Positions 1 through 8,828 of a stretch of 64,000 nucleotides of DNA are shown here, one piece after another (the first letter of the stretch is position 1; every line of letters starts with the position of its first letter). The position numbers and the translations under genes were made by a program. Origin of the DNA: Pseudonocardia oroxyli (GTDB lineage: Bacteria > Actinomycetota > Actinomycetes > Mycobacteriales > Pseudonocardiaceae); assembly GCF_900102195.1 (NCBI RefSeq), contig NZ_FNBE01000002.1, forward strand, positions 186,001-250,000. Reading direction: 5' to 3'. The notes beneath the pieces were generated by a model, which was given only the letters and a program-made list of their open reading frames with translations, ran no database searches and was not told where the DNA came from.

Positions 1-1274
1 GACCCGGCCGTACGCCACCCGGGCGTCGGAGCCCAGCCGCTCGCGCAGCACCCGCCGGACGGCTCCCGCGTGGTCGCGGACGGCCGCGGCGTCGCTCGGG
101 TGCGCCGTGGGCCGCACGACGACGAGGTTGCCGCCCACCTGCGTGGCCAGCGTGGGAGCCGCGCCGTCGGGATCGAGCCGCTCGACGGCGCGGGCGGCCG
201 CGTTGAACCGGCGGACCGCCCGCGGATCGTCGGAGATCGGCGGGTCGAGCTCGGCGACGTGCACGGCGTAGGCGCCGTCGACGGCGAACCCGTGGTGGCG
301 CGCCCGGGCCTGCAGCTGCCCTCCGTCGGCGAACCGGCCGTGCACCAGGTCGACGACGAAGTCGCCGCGGGTCCGCTCCTCGGCCTCGGTCATCGACCGC
401 AGCCGCAGCATCTCCGAGCCGATCAGGGTGGCGCCCTCCTGCGCGACGATCCGCCGCTGCGCCCGGTCGTGGGGGTCGGCGTCTCGCGGCTCGAGCACCG
501 CGACCAGGCCGTTCACCTCGCCGCCGAAGGTCACCGCCGCCACGATCGGCACCACGTCGGCGACCGTCTCGAGCACCTCGGCGCCGTGCGGCAGCGGCCC
601 GCCCGAGACCGTCTCCAGGTACCGCGCCAACGCTGCGGCGACCGGTTCGACCGCCGGCCTGCCGGTCGCCGCCGTGGCTTCGACGGCGAGCACGGCGCCG
701 TCCGCGTCGACCACCACGACCGGGGCCTCACCCATCCGCGCCATGCCGTACGCCAGGGGCGAGATCCCCGCGCCGCGGGCCAGGATCTCTCCCAGCGAGC
801 GGTGCACCCGGTCGCTGTACTCCAGGACGTGGGTGGTCTGGGCCAGGACCTTGGTGGCGACGAGCTGGCTGACCGTGCGGTACCCGGCCGACGGCGGGAG
901 CAGCGCCAGCGGCAGCGCGGCCGCGTCGGCGGCGCCCCGGGCCTGGGGGAACAGGGCCGGCAGCGGCTCCGGACCGGCGAGGTCCTCCGGGGTCAGCCGG
1001 ACGAGCAGCGCCACCGTGCCCGCCGCCGCCACCCGCTCGACCAGCGCCGCCCCGGCCTCGTCCCGCAGCGCGGCCGCGGCGGCGTGGACGGCGGTGCCCG
1101 GCTCACCGGGACCGTCCGAGTCGTCGAGCTCGGAGAGGGGCAGACACCAGCGCACCGCCCGGGTCACCCCGTCGGCCCCGGCGACGAGGGTGTTGCGGAG
1201 CAACGGCTCGGCCAGCAGGTCCGCCACCGTGACCGACTGCCAGCCCGTGTCGGTCGGATGCGCGTCCTGTGCCA
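1..1274 (-). CDS. PucR-family transcriptional regulator (3' end outside window)
   Basis: A predicted DNA-binding regulator, read leftwards from the ATG at 1274; about 424 residues are visible and the C-terminal helix-turn-helix lies beyond the window. The N-terminus (VTVADLLAEPLLRNTLVAG, then VRWCLPLSEL) matches the PucR N-terminal ligand-sensing domain, and the middle has the GAF-like and GGDEF-like layout usual in PucR/CdaR proteins. Members typically control purine, amine or aromatic catabolism. It is divergent from the aldehyde dehydrogenase gene, so it is the natural candidate regulator of the cluster that follows. The family call is good; the ligand is unknown. Confidence 0.85.
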
Positions 1275-1386
1275 TGTGCCTAGATCCGATCCGTCGCGGG
1301 GTGCACTTCGTCCAGTGTCAGCCATGGTGACGCGACCGCACAATCGGCGGTAGCCACCACTTTCCACAATCCGCCGGAGGTTCTTC
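1275..1386. promoter_or_regulatory. Divergent promoter region with repeated CACAATC boxes
   Basis: Spacer between the regulator and the aldehyde dehydrogenase gene. It holds two related sequences, CCGCACAATCGG at 1336-1347 and CCACAATCCG at 1364-1373, and a GTGCAC box at 1300-1305. Very similar boxes occur in the control regions at 6.9 kb and 8.7 kb, which suggests one regulator for the cluster. No clear -35/-10 pair could be assigned. The role as an operator is inferred. Confidence 0.4.
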
Positions 1387-2829
1387 GTGCACTCTGCACT
1401 CTCACTCGCGCCGGCTGCGCGCTCCGATCCGCCGGCGGGTCGCTCCGTCGATCCCTCCGCGCCGGGCCGCATCGTGCACAGCTTCCGCCCGGCCACCGCC
1501 GCGGACGCCCGGGCGGCCGTCGAGGCCGCGGCTGCGGCCGCCCCCGGGTGGGCCGCGCTGCCGCCGCTGCGTCGGGCGACCGCGCTGGGTGGGCTGGCCG
1601 ACCTGCTGGAACGGCGGGCCGACGAGATCGCCGCGCAGATCACCCGCGAGGAGGGCAAGCCGCTGGGGGCCGCCCGCGGGGAGGTGGGCAAGTCCGCGGA
1701 GCAGTTCCGGCTGGCCGCGCAGCTCGCCTACCTGGTCGAGGGCACCAGCTTCCCGACCGAGACCCCCGGCACCTTCGCCTACACCCTGCGCGGCCCGCTC
1801 GGCGTCGTCGCGGCGGTCACGCCCTGGAACTTCCCGCTGTCCCTCGCCGCCCGCAAGATCGCTCCGGCCCTCGCCGCGGGCAATGCGGTGGTGTTCAAAC
1901 CCTCCCCGGTCGCCGCCGGGGTCGGCGCGCTGCTGGCCGAGATCGCCGTCGAGGCGGGTGTGCCCGCCGCGGTCCTGCCGGTGCTGCAGGGCCACGACCC
2001 GGCCGCGATGGACGCCCTGTTGCGTGACGAGCGGGTGCGCGCGGTGACCTTCACCGGTTCGGACGCCGTCGGTGCGCTCGTGCGCGAGCGGGCGCACGGC
2101 CAGGCGCGTCTCCAGCTGGAGCTCGGCGGGCGCAACGCCGCCGTCGTGGCGGCGGACGCGGACCTCGAGCAGGCCGCCGCCGACGTCGCGGTGGGCGCCT
2201 TCGGTCTCACCGGCCAGGCCTGCACCTCGACCGACCGGGTCCTGGTGGCCCGCCCGGTCGCGGCGGAGTTCATGCGGCTGCTCGCCGCGCACGTCCAGGC
2301 GCTGACGGTCGGGCCGGGGACGGCGGCGGGGGTCACCACCGGCCCGGTCGCCACCGCGGCGCAGTGCGAGCGGCTGTCGGCGCTGAAGGGTTCGGCCGTG
2401 GCCGCGGGCGCCCGGATCGTCGCGGAGGCGGGCGCCGTCGCCGACCGCGACCCGGAGGGCTTCTGGGTGGCCCCGACGTTGTTCTCCGACGTCCCCGACG
2501 ATCATCCGCTCGTCACCGGCGAGGTGTTCGGGCCGTTCTGCTCCGTCCTCCCGGTGGCCGACGCGGACGAGGCCCTCGCCCGCGTCAACGCCTCCAGCCA
2601 CGGACTGGTCGCGGCGATCCACACCGCCGACCTCGCCGTCGCGCACCGGTTCGCCGCCCGCGCCCACACCGGCATCGTCAAGGTCAACGCGCCCACCACC
2701 GGCAACGGCGTGACACCGCCCTTCGGCGGCTGGAAGGCCTCCTCCGGCGGGGCCTTCCCCGAGGGCGGGCGCCAGGCGCTCGACTTCGTCACCGACACCA
2801 AGACCGTCTACCTGACCCACGGGAGCTGA
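1387..2829 (+). CDS. NAD(P)-dependent aldehyde dehydrogenase
   Basis: Oxidises an aldehyde to a carboxylic acid. At 480 residues it has normal family length. The cofactor/oxyanion motif TPWNFP is at about residues 145-150, the general base Glu245 sits in LELGG, the catalytic Cys279 in TGQACTSTDR, and EVFGPF follows near 380. The GTG start at 1387 is preceded by CGGAGG. The next gene begins 1 nt after its stop, so the two are co-transcribed. In this cluster it would handle an aldehyde released by the amine or ether chemistry proposed for the redox operon downstream. The exact substrate cannot be read from sequence; the benzaldehyde/vanillin-like branch is possible. Confidence 0.93.
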   Translation: MHSALSLAPAARSDPPAGRSVDPSAPGRIVHSFRPATAADARAAVEAAAAAAPGWAALPPLRRATALGGLADLLERRADEIAAQITREEGKPLGAARGEVGKSAEQFRLAAQLAYLVEGTSFPTETPGTFAYTLRGPLGVVAAVTPWNFPLSLAARKIAPALAAGNAVVFKPSPVAAGVGALLAEIAVEAGVPAAVLPVLQGHDPAAMDALLRDERVRAVTFTGSDAVGALVRERAHGQARLQLELGGRNAAVVAADADLEQAAADVAVGAFGLTGQACTSTDRVLVARPVAAEFMRLLAAHVQALTVGPGTAAGVTTGPVATAAQCERLSALKGSAVAAGARIVAEAGAVADRDPEGFWVAPTLFSDVPDDHPLVTGEVFGPFCSVLPVADADEALARVNASSHGLVAAIHTADLAVAHRFAARAHTGIVKVNAPTTGNGVTPPFGGWKASSGGAFPEGGRQALDFVTDTKTVYLTHGS

Positions 2830-2830
2830 C

Positions 2831-3283
2831 ATGCAGACCATCCACCGCCTGACCCTCGAGGACGCCCTGGTGCTGCTGCGGGCCGCCGAGGCCGAGGCCG
2901 AGCGGATCGGCGTCAGGCAGACGATCTGCATCGCCGACGACGGCGCCCACCCCATCGCCCTGCACCGGATGACCGGCGCCCGGCTGACCGGGGTGGAGAT
3001 CGCGATCGCCAAGGCCTTCACCGCGGCCGGTCACCAGCGCGCCACCCACCTGTTCAACGAGCCGCCGAACGGCCCTGCGCTGCCGGGCAACGAGGCCTTC
3101 GGCATCCAGCAGATGCACCCCGGCAGGTTCACCGTGTTCGTGGGCGGCTTCCCGATCGTCTACCAGGGTCAGGTCGTCGGCGCCGTGGGCGTGAGCGGGG
3201 GCAACGGCGAGCAGGACAAGGCCGTCGGTGCCGCCGCCCTCGCGGCCTTCGAGGAGCTCGTCGCAGGCGCCGTCCCGGCCTGA
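2831..3283 (+). CDS. HbpS/GlcG-like (DUF336) heme-binding-type protein
   Basis: A 150-residue protein of the GlcG/HbpS fold (formerly DUF336), with the characteristic AIAKAFTAA segment after an N-terminal helix and a C-terminal VVGAVGVSGG strand. Some members (Streptomyces HbpS) bind heme and signal redox state; many others sit in catabolic operons and their role is unknown. There is no signal peptide, unlike secreted HbpS, so it is probably cytoplasmic. It is translationally tied to the aldehyde dehydrogenase. It may be a small-molecule or cofactor accessory to the pathway. Confidence 0.8.
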   Translation: MQTIHRLTLEDALVLLRAAEAEAERIGVRQTICIADDGAHPIALHRMTGARLTGVEIAIAKAFTAAGHQRATHLFNEPPNGPALPGNEAFGIQQMHPGRFTVFVGGFPIVYQGQVVGAVGVSGGNGEQDKAVGAAALAAFEELVAGAVPA

Positions 3284-3291
3284 GCGACCAC

Positions 3292-3331
3292 CGCGAACGG
3301 CGCCCCCGGGATCCCGGGGGCGCCGTTCGCG
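3292..3331. terminator. Bidirectional hairpin terminator (perfect 40-bp palindrome)
   Basis: Two 20-nt arms pair perfectly around a GGGATCCC centre, between the convergent ends of the DUF336 gene and the MFS gene. There is no T tract on either side, as is common for strong GC-rich actinobacterial terminators. It probably stops both operons. Confidence 0.8.
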
Positions 3332-3335
3332 CGGG

Positions 3336-4730
3336 TCAGCGGGGGGAGCGGCCCGCGAACGTCACCGCGAGGGCCAGCGCCGCGGCGGCCGCGCACACGA
3401 GCGCCATCAGGACGAACGGCCCCGCTCCCGCGGGCGCGTCCCCGAGCACCAGCGCGACGACCGCGCCGGCCAGCGCGGCGCCGACGAACCGCAGCGAGTT
3501 GAACACCCCGAGGCCCGCGCCGGAGTCCGCCTCCTGCGCCGACCGGGTCGCCCCGGCCGCGGCCGGGGTCTGGGTGAACGCCATCCCGGCACCGACGACG
3601 GCGACCGCCGCCACCAGCCCCGCCAGTGCGCCGACCCCACCGGTTCCCAGGGCCAGGACCGCGGCCAGGGCCAGCTCGCCCGCGCCGAGCACGAGCAGCC
3701 CGCCGCGCAGCGCCCACCGCGGGCTCCAGCGCTCGGTCAACACCCCGGACACGGGTGCCAGCAGCGTCATCACCAGGGGCAACGCCACGACCAGCAGGCC
3801 CGCGGTGCGCGCCGGAGCGCCGGCCGTCCCGGTCAGGAACAGCGGCACGGTGAGCAGGGTCGCGGTCAGGCAGAACATCTGGGCCATGGCGGCGACCGCG
3901 GATCGCGCGAACCGCGGCGCGACCAGCAGCCGCGGCGGCACGAACGGGTCCGCCCGGCGACGCTCGACGAGCACGAACACCACCAGCGCCGCGGTGGCGA
4001 GCCCGAACCCGCCCCACACGAGCGGCGACCCGAGACCCGCGGGCGCGACCGCGGAGGCCCCCACGAGCAGCGCGGCCACGGCGGCGGCCAGCGACAGCGC
4101 GCCCGCGACGTCGAGCCGGGCCGGTCGGGCCGGGGTGTGCGGCAGCCACCGCCACGCTCCCGCGAACGCGGCGAGCGCGAACGGCACGATCGTCACGAAC
4201 ACCGAGCGCCAGCCGAAGGCGTCGGTGAGCAGACCGCCGACGGTCGGCCCCGCGGCCTGGCCCGCGCCGTTCGCCGCGGCCCACCAGGAGACCGCACGCC
4301 CGCGCCGCTCGGGGCCCGCGACGTCGGTGAGCAGGGCGAGCACGGTGGGCAGCACCAGGGCGCCGGACATCCCCTGCACCGCACGGAAGGCGATGAGCAG
4401 GGGCAGCGTGGGCGCGCACGCGGCGCCGATCGCGCCGACGGTGACCCCGAGCATGGACAACAGGAACACCCGCCGCCTGCCGAGCCGCCCGCCCAGCCAA
4501 CCGGCGAAGGGCAGCACCACCGCGCACGTCAGGTTGAACGCGACGACGATCAGGGTGCCGCTGGTCAGCGGCGCCCCGAGGTCCGCGGTCATCGCCGCGA
4601 GCGGGACGTTGACCAGGGTGTTCGCGATGGTGCTGGCGAAGGTGCCGAGCACGAGCGCGGCCGCGACCGGCCCGAGCCGGGGCCCGCCCGTCCCGGTGCG
4701 CTGGAGTGGGTCGGTGACGGCTCCGGACAC
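3336..4730 (-). CDS. MFS transporter, DHA2/EmrB-QacA type
   Basis: A 464-residue membrane protein with about 14 hydrophobic segments. The MFS loop 2-3 signature appears as GGRLGRRRVFLL, and the motif C-like segment GPTVGGLLTDAFGWRSVF follows. This is the drug:proton antiporter-2 pattern, which exports hydrophobic or cationic compounds. It is the last gene of a leftward unit with the RidA and gamma-glutamyltransferase-like genes (39-nt spacer), so it may export a toxic intermediate or the substrate itself. Substrate unknown. Confidence 0.9.
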   Translation of the reverse strand: MSGAVTDPLQRTGTGGPRLGPVAAALVLGTFASTIANTLVNVPLAAMTADLGAPLTSGTLIVVAFNLTCAVVLPFAGWLGGRLGRRRVFLLSMLGVTVGAIGAACAPTLPLLIAFRAVQGMSGALVLPTVLALLTDVAGPERRGRAVSWWAAANGAGQAAGPTVGGLLTDAFGWRSVFVTIVPFALAAFAGAWRWLPHTPARPARLDVAGALSLAAAVAALLVGASAVAPAGLGSPLVWGGFGLATAALVVFVLVERRRADPFVPPRLLVAPRFARSAVAAMAQMFCLTATLLTVPLFLTGTAGAPARTAGLLVVALPLVMTLLAPVSGVLTERWSPRWALRGGLLVLGAGELALAAVLALGTGGVGALAGLVAAVAVVGAGMAFTQTPAAAGATRSAQEADSGAGLGVFNSLRFVGAALAGAVVALVLGDAPAGAGPFVLMALVCAAAAALALAVTFAGRSPR

Positions 4731-4769
4731 GGGCCGCGTCCTCCTCGAGATCGGGTGGGATGGGGCGGC

Positions 4770-5204
4770 TCAGGCGAGGGCGACGGTGAGGTCGACCTCG
4801 ACGGGCGCCCCGCCCGGCAGCGCCCGCACCCCGACGGCGGCGCGGGCGGGCAGGGCGTCCTCGCCGAGCCGGCGGGCGAGGACGGCGGAGGCGCCGTCGG
4901 CGACGGCGGACAGGGCGGTGAAGTCGTCGGTGCAGCGCACGTAGACGGTCATCCGGACCGCCCGGGCGATCCGGTCCAGCCCGCCTGCCGCCTCGGTCAC
5001 GGCCAGCAGCGCGTTCCCGGCGGCCAGCCCGGCCGCCCAGCGCGCCTGCTCGGGCGTGACGTCCGCGCCGACACATCCGGTGAGCACCAGCGTCCCGGCC
5101 CGGCGCGGCGTCATCCCCGCGGAGTGCACCAGCCCGCCCGCGACCACGGCGGGCACGTACCGGCCCTGGGGGGCCGGGGCGGCGGACACGTCCGGCTCAG
5201 ACAC
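4770..5204 (-). CDS. RidA/YjgF-family protein (imine/enamine deaminase-type)
   Basis: A 144-residue member of the RidA (Rid/YER057c/UK114) family, which hydrolyses reactive imines or enamines to a carbonyl and ammonia. The C-terminal LPARAAVGVRALPGGAPVEVD segment keeps the catalytic arginine and the partner acidic position expected in active Rid proteins. The GTG start at 5204 overlaps the end of the upstream gene by 8 nt, indicating translational coupling. In this cluster it fits a step that turns an imine made by an oxidase into an aldehyde for the aldehyde dehydrogenase. Confidence 0.88.
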   Translation of the reverse strand: MSEPDVSAAPAPQGRYVPAVVAGGLVHSAGMTPRRAGTLVLTGCVGADVTPEQARWAAGLAAGNALLAVTEAAGGLDRIARAVRMTVYVRCTDDFTALSAVADGASAVLARRLGEDALPARAAVGVRALPGGAPVEVDLTVALA

Positions 5205-6807
5205 CGAGGGCCACCCCCTCCTGGCGGGAGTCGGAGCCGCCGACCAGGCAGCCGCGCTCGACGTCGAGGGAGACGACCTGGGCGCTGCCGCCCGCCCCCC
5301 AGTCCCCGACGGTGCGCACGTCGTGGCCGCGCGCGGCCAGCCCGGCGAGCGTGTCGGCACCGAGCCGGTCCTCGCAGCGCAGCTCGGCGGCGGCGCCGAG
5401 GTCGCCCGCGTCGCTGCCGGGGAACACCGAGAAGCGCGGCGCGTCGACGGCGGCCTGCGGGTCGGCGTCGTGGTCGAGCAGGTGGGACAGCAGCTGGGCG
5501 TTCCACTGGACCTGGCCGTCGCCACCGGGGGTGTTGCCGACGTGCCGGAGCCCGCCGTCGTCGTCGGTGACCAGCCAGGTGTGGAGCGTGTGCAGGGGCC
5601 TGCGGCGCGGCCGCACCTCGTTGGGGTGGCCGGGGACGAGGTACGCGCCACGGCCGAGCCGGTTGTTCAGCACGATCCCGGTGCCCGGGATCGACAGGCC
5701 CGCGCCGAAGGTGAAGGCCAGCGACAGGATCAGGCCCACCGCGCGCCCGTCGGCGTCGACCGCGACCAGGGAGGTCGTGTCGCCGTCGGGTCGCCCGGCG
5801 GCACCGGGCAGGTCGCCCGCGCGGATGCGCTCCTTCGCCCGGGCCACCGCGGCGGGCTCGCCGCCGCGGCGCCAGCCGTCGGAGTCGCTGCCCGCGTGCG
5901 CGTAGCGGTCGGCGAACGCGATCCGGGCGGCCCCGGCCAACCAGTGCACCTCCGCGGCGGACAGCGGCGCCGCGCCGAGCTCGCCCTCGCACGCGGCGAG
6001 CTGGTCGAGGACCATCCAGCCCGGCGTGGGCAGCGGGGTCTGGTGCACCCACCTCCCCCGGTAGCGACGGCGCAGCGCGGGCTCGGCGGCCACCTCGCCC
6101 GAGGCCGCCCACTCGTCCCCGGAGAACGGCGCGCCGAGCGCGGTGAGGTGCGCGACGGCCCGTTCGGCCAGGTCACCGGTGTAGAACGCGGCGGGGTCGA
6201 CGGCCAGCCGGGCGATCGAGTCCGCGAGCAGGGGCTGCGCCACCCGCGTCCCGACGGCCGGGGCCCGCCCGTCCCGCAGCAGGGTCGCCGCGATCTCCGG
6301 GTCGGCGCCCAGGCGCTCGGCGTGCCGGGCGATGTCCCCCGCGGTCTTGGCCGTGCAGGGCAGGCCCCGGCGGGCCAGGCGCACCGCGGGCGCCCACAGC
6401 TCCGCGAGCGGCCGGGTGGCCCGCTCGGCCAGCGCGGAGAGCGCCGCGACGGCCCCGGGGACGGTGACCGAGCCCGCGCCGTGGCGGGGGAGCACGGTCT
6501 GTCCGGCGTAGTGCTCGGGGGTGCCGCCGTCGGGGCCGAAGCCGCTGCCGCAGAACGCGTCGACCGCGCCGGTGGGCTCCCGGACCAGGGCGAACGCATC
6601 ACCGCCGAGGCCGCACTGGCCCGGCAGCGCGAGCCACGCGACGGCCGCCATCGCCAGCGCCGCGTCCACGGCGGTGCCGCCCGCGGCCAGCACGTCGGCC
6701 CCGGCCCGGCTGATCGCCGGGTGGCTGGCCGCGACCATGCCGTCGGCACCGAGTGCGGCCGGGCGCAGCGTGCCGGGGAACGGGCGAGGTGGTGCCACGG
6801 TCGTCAT
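5197..6807 (-). CDS. Gamma-glutamyltransferase-family Ntn-hydrolase
   Basis: A 536-residue protein of the gamma-glutamyltransferase superfamily, which matures by self-cleavage before a threonine. The processing site GDTTSLVAVD places the N-terminal nucleophile at about Thr344, and the small-subunit motif PGTGIVLNNRLGR follows, along with NTPGGDG. No signal peptide is visible from the ATG at 6807, whereas classical GGTs are secreted, so this one may act on a gamma-glutamylated or amide intermediate in the cytoplasm. A longer upstream reading is open to 7029 but would cross the divergent promoter. It heads the leftward operon ggt-ridA-MFS. Confidence 0.9.
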   Translation of the reverse strand: MTTVAPPRPFPGTLRPAALGADGMVAASHPAISRAGADVLAAGGTAVDAALAMAAVAWLALPGQCGLGGDAFALVREPTGAVDAFCGSGFGPDGGTPEHYAGQTVLPRHGAGSVTVPGAVAALSALAERATRPLAELWAPAVRLARRGLPCTAKTAGDIARHAERLGADPEIAATLLRDGRAPAVGTRVAQPLLADSIARLAVDPAAFYTGDLAERAVAHLTALGAPFSGDEWAASGEVAAEPALRRRYRGRWVHQTPLPTPGWMVLDQLAACEGELGAAPLSAAEVHWLAGAARIAFADRYAHAGSDSDGWRRGGEPAAVARAKERIRAGDLPGAAGRPDGDTTSLVAVDADGRAVGLILSLAFTFGAGLSIPGTGIVLNNRLGRGAYLVPGHPNEVRPRRRPLHTLHTWLVTDDDGGLRHVGNTPGGDGQVQWNAQLLSHLLDHDADPQAAVDAPRFSVFPGSDAGDLGAAAELRCEDRLGADTLAGLAARGHDVRTVGDWGAGGSAQVVSLDVERGCLVGGSDSRQEGVALGV

Positions 6808-7018
6808 GGGTGCACGATGACCGCCCACGATGCGGCCCAGTAGGGGCCACCTGCACAAGTCTGGACCGCGCGGTAGTGCACTCTGCCTTAACGGCAACGT
6901 GCACAATCCGAAACCCGCGCGCTGTGCACTGTTGAGGTAGTCGTGTTCGTGCAGGTGAGAGCACCGTGACCGGCCACACCACCACATCGACCGCCACCTC
7001 GGCGGGAAGGAGGCCGCG
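6808..7018. promoter_or_regulatory. Divergent control region with phased GTGCAC boxes
   Basis: Between the hydrolase gene (left) and the permease (right). GTGCAC occurs at 6876, 6899 and 6924, spaced 23 and 25 nt. The first two form a larger dyad, with GCC/GGC symmetric about position 6890. GCACAATCCG at 6901-6910 repeats the box of the 1.3-kb control region. The arrangement looks like a multi-site operator; the regulator is inferred to be the PucR-type protein at the left edge. Confidence 0.45.
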
Positions 7019-8635
7019 GTGGGTCTCACTGCCGCGCACTGGGTCTACCTGGCCGGCGTCGTCGTCATCATCGGCGTCACGATCGCCCGCAGGAACGTCC
7101 TGGTCCCCGCACTCGCCGCCACGTTCGTCACCGCCTGGGTCATGACCGGCAACCCGGTCACGGGTATCCAGGCCGTCTTCAACGCGAGCCTGACCGCCGC
7201 GTCCGAGCTGTTCAACATCTTCCTGATCATCGCCATGGTCACGGCGCTGCTCGGCGCGCTGCGCGCCATGAAGGCCGACCAGCGGATGGTCACCCCCTTC
7301 CAGAAGGTCATGCGCGGCGGCTGGTCCGCCTACGTCGTGCTCGCCGTGGTCACCTACGGGATCAGCCTGTTCTTCTGGCCGACGCCCGCGGTGCCGCTGA
7401 TCGGTGCGCTGCTCGTCCCGGCGGCGATCCGCGCCGGGCTGCCCGCCATGGGCGCGGCGATGGCGATCGCCGTCGCGGGTCAGGGCATGGCGCTGTCCAG
7501 CGACTACGTCATGCAGGTCGCGCCCGGGCTGTCCGCCGTCGCGGCGGGCACCGAGACCTCGGCCGTGGCCGATGTGGCGCTGGTGCTGTCCCTGGTCACC
7601 GGCGTGGCCGCGCTCGCGATCACCGGGGTGATGCTGCGCAGGCACATGCGCCGCCCGGCGGAGTCGAACCTGGAGGAGTGGGAGGCCGGGGTGGTCGCCG
7701 AGCCCCGCCCGGCCCGCCGCATGCTGCGCAAGGCGAAGCCCGCCGCCGCGGTGGCCGAGCCGCTGCGGGTCCAGGTCGAGGAGAAGGTGCCGGTGGGGGC
7801 CACCGTCGGTGGGGGCGGTGGCACCCCGCCGCCCGCCGCGCCGCCCGCGCAGCGCACCGGCGGGGGCGGTGACGGGACCGTCCCCGACCAGGAGCCCGCC
7901 CCCGAGCCCGCCGACGACCCGCGCACCGTCCGGCTGTCGAAGCTCTTCGCGGCCGTGGTGCCGATCGCCTTCCTGCTGATGATGGTCTACATGGTCCTCG
8001 GCAAGGTGGGCGTGGTCCCGGCGCTCGAGGGCGGGTCGGCGGCCGCGCTGGTCGGCGGACTGGCGGCGATCCTGGTCGTGTTCGTCGTCGCCGCCTTCGA
8101 CGGGCCGAAGAAGGCGCTGCAGACCACCGGTGAGCACGTGACCGACGGGCTGGTCTTCGCCTTCCGGGCCATGGGCGTCGTGCTGCCGATCGCCGGGTTC
8201 TTCTTCCTGGGCAACGCCGACTTCGCGGGCAAGATCATCGGCGTTCCGGAGGGCCAGGAGGCGCCCGCGTTGCTGGTCGACCTGGTCACCGCGGCCGAGC
8301 GGTTCATCCCCGGCAACCCGCTGGTCGTCTGCTTCGGCATCCTGATCATCGGCATGATGTGCGGCCTGGAGGGCTCGGGCTTCTCCGGCCTGCCGCTCAC
8401 CGGCTCGCTGGCCGGGGCCCTGGCGCCCAACGTCGGCATGGACCCGGCCACCCTCGCGGCCGTCGGTCAGATGGGCTCGGTCTGGACGGGGGGCGGTGTG
8501 CTCGTCGCCTGGTCCTCCCTGCTCGTCGTGGCGGGGGTGACGCGGGTCCCGGTCGTGGACCTCGCCCGCAAGTGCTTCCTGCCCGTCGTCGCCGGTCTGG
8601 TGCTGTCCACACTGGTCGCCGCGACGTTCTTCTAG
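7019..8635 (+). CDS. Multi-pass membrane permease (ion-transporter-like), substrate unknown
   Basis: A 538-residue membrane protein with two hydrophobic halves (about residues 5-205 and 308-535) joined by a long hydrophilic linker at 207-305 that is rich in Pro, Gly and Ala. The halves look like inverted-topology carriers of the ion transporter superfamily (organic-acid or Na+/H+ antiporter type), but I do not recognise the exact family. The start GTG at 7019 has a strong AAGGAGG. It is divergent from the hydrolase operon and lies 193 nt before the redox operon, so it is a good candidate uptake system for the cluster substrate. Confidence 0.7.
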   Translation: MGLTAAHWVYLAGVVVIIGVTIARRNVLVPALAATFVTAWVMTGNPVTGIQAVFNASLTAASELFNIFLIIAMVTALLGALRAMKADQRMVTPFQKVMRGGWSAYVVLAVVTYGISLFFWPTPAVPLIGALLVPAAIRAGLPAMGAAMAIAVAGQGMALSSDYVMQVAPGLSAVAAGTETSAVADVALVLSLVTGVAALAITGVMLRRHMRRPAESNLEEWEAGVVAEPRPARRMLRKAKPAAAVAEPLRVQVEEKVPVGATVGGGGGTPPPAAPPAQRTGGGGDGTVPDQEPAPEPADDPRTVRLSKLFAAVVPIAFLLMMVYMVLGKVGVVPALEGGSAAALVGGLAAILVVFVVAAFDGPKKALQTTGEHVTDGLVFAFRAMGVVLPIAGFFFLGNADFAGKIIGVPEGQEAPALLVDLVTAAERFIPGNPLVVCFGILIIGMMCGLEGSGFSGLPLTGSLAGALAPNVGMDPATLAAVGQMGSVWTGGGVLVAWSSLLVVAGVTRVPVVDLARKCFLPVVAGLVLSTLVAATFF

Positions 8636-8647
8636 GCCCCGCTCCAC

Positions 8648-8680
8648 CCGAAGGCCCCGGCGGGTCGCCGGGGCCTTCGG
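8648..8680 (+). terminator. Hairpin terminator after the permease gene
   Basis: A perfect 15-bp GC-rich stem (CCGAAGGCCCCGGCG and its complement) with a GGT loop, starting 13 nt after the permease stop. No T tract. It separates the permease from the redox operon, which therefore needs its own promoter. Confidence 0.8.
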
Positions 8681-8720
8681 CAGGTCCGGAGCGAGCTGTG
8701 CAGACCACCTCAAGATGACG

Positions 8721-8750
8721 CCGATCCTTGTGCGGAATGACCAGGATCGG
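8721..8750. promoter_or_regulatory. Inverted repeat upstream of the diiron oxidase operon
   Basis: CCGATCCT and AGGATCGG flank a 14-nt spacer, about 80 nt before the start codon at 8829. The spacer contains TTGTGCGG, the complement of the CCGCACAA box seen at 1336. It is likely an operator for the redox operon; this is inferred from symmetry and position only. Confidence 0.45.
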
Positions 8751-8828
8751 GGCCGCCGACCTGCCTAGCGTTCCTGTCATCGGGAAGCCCCCGGTCCCCA
8801 CCACCACCCACCTCCTGGAGGGCTCGTC

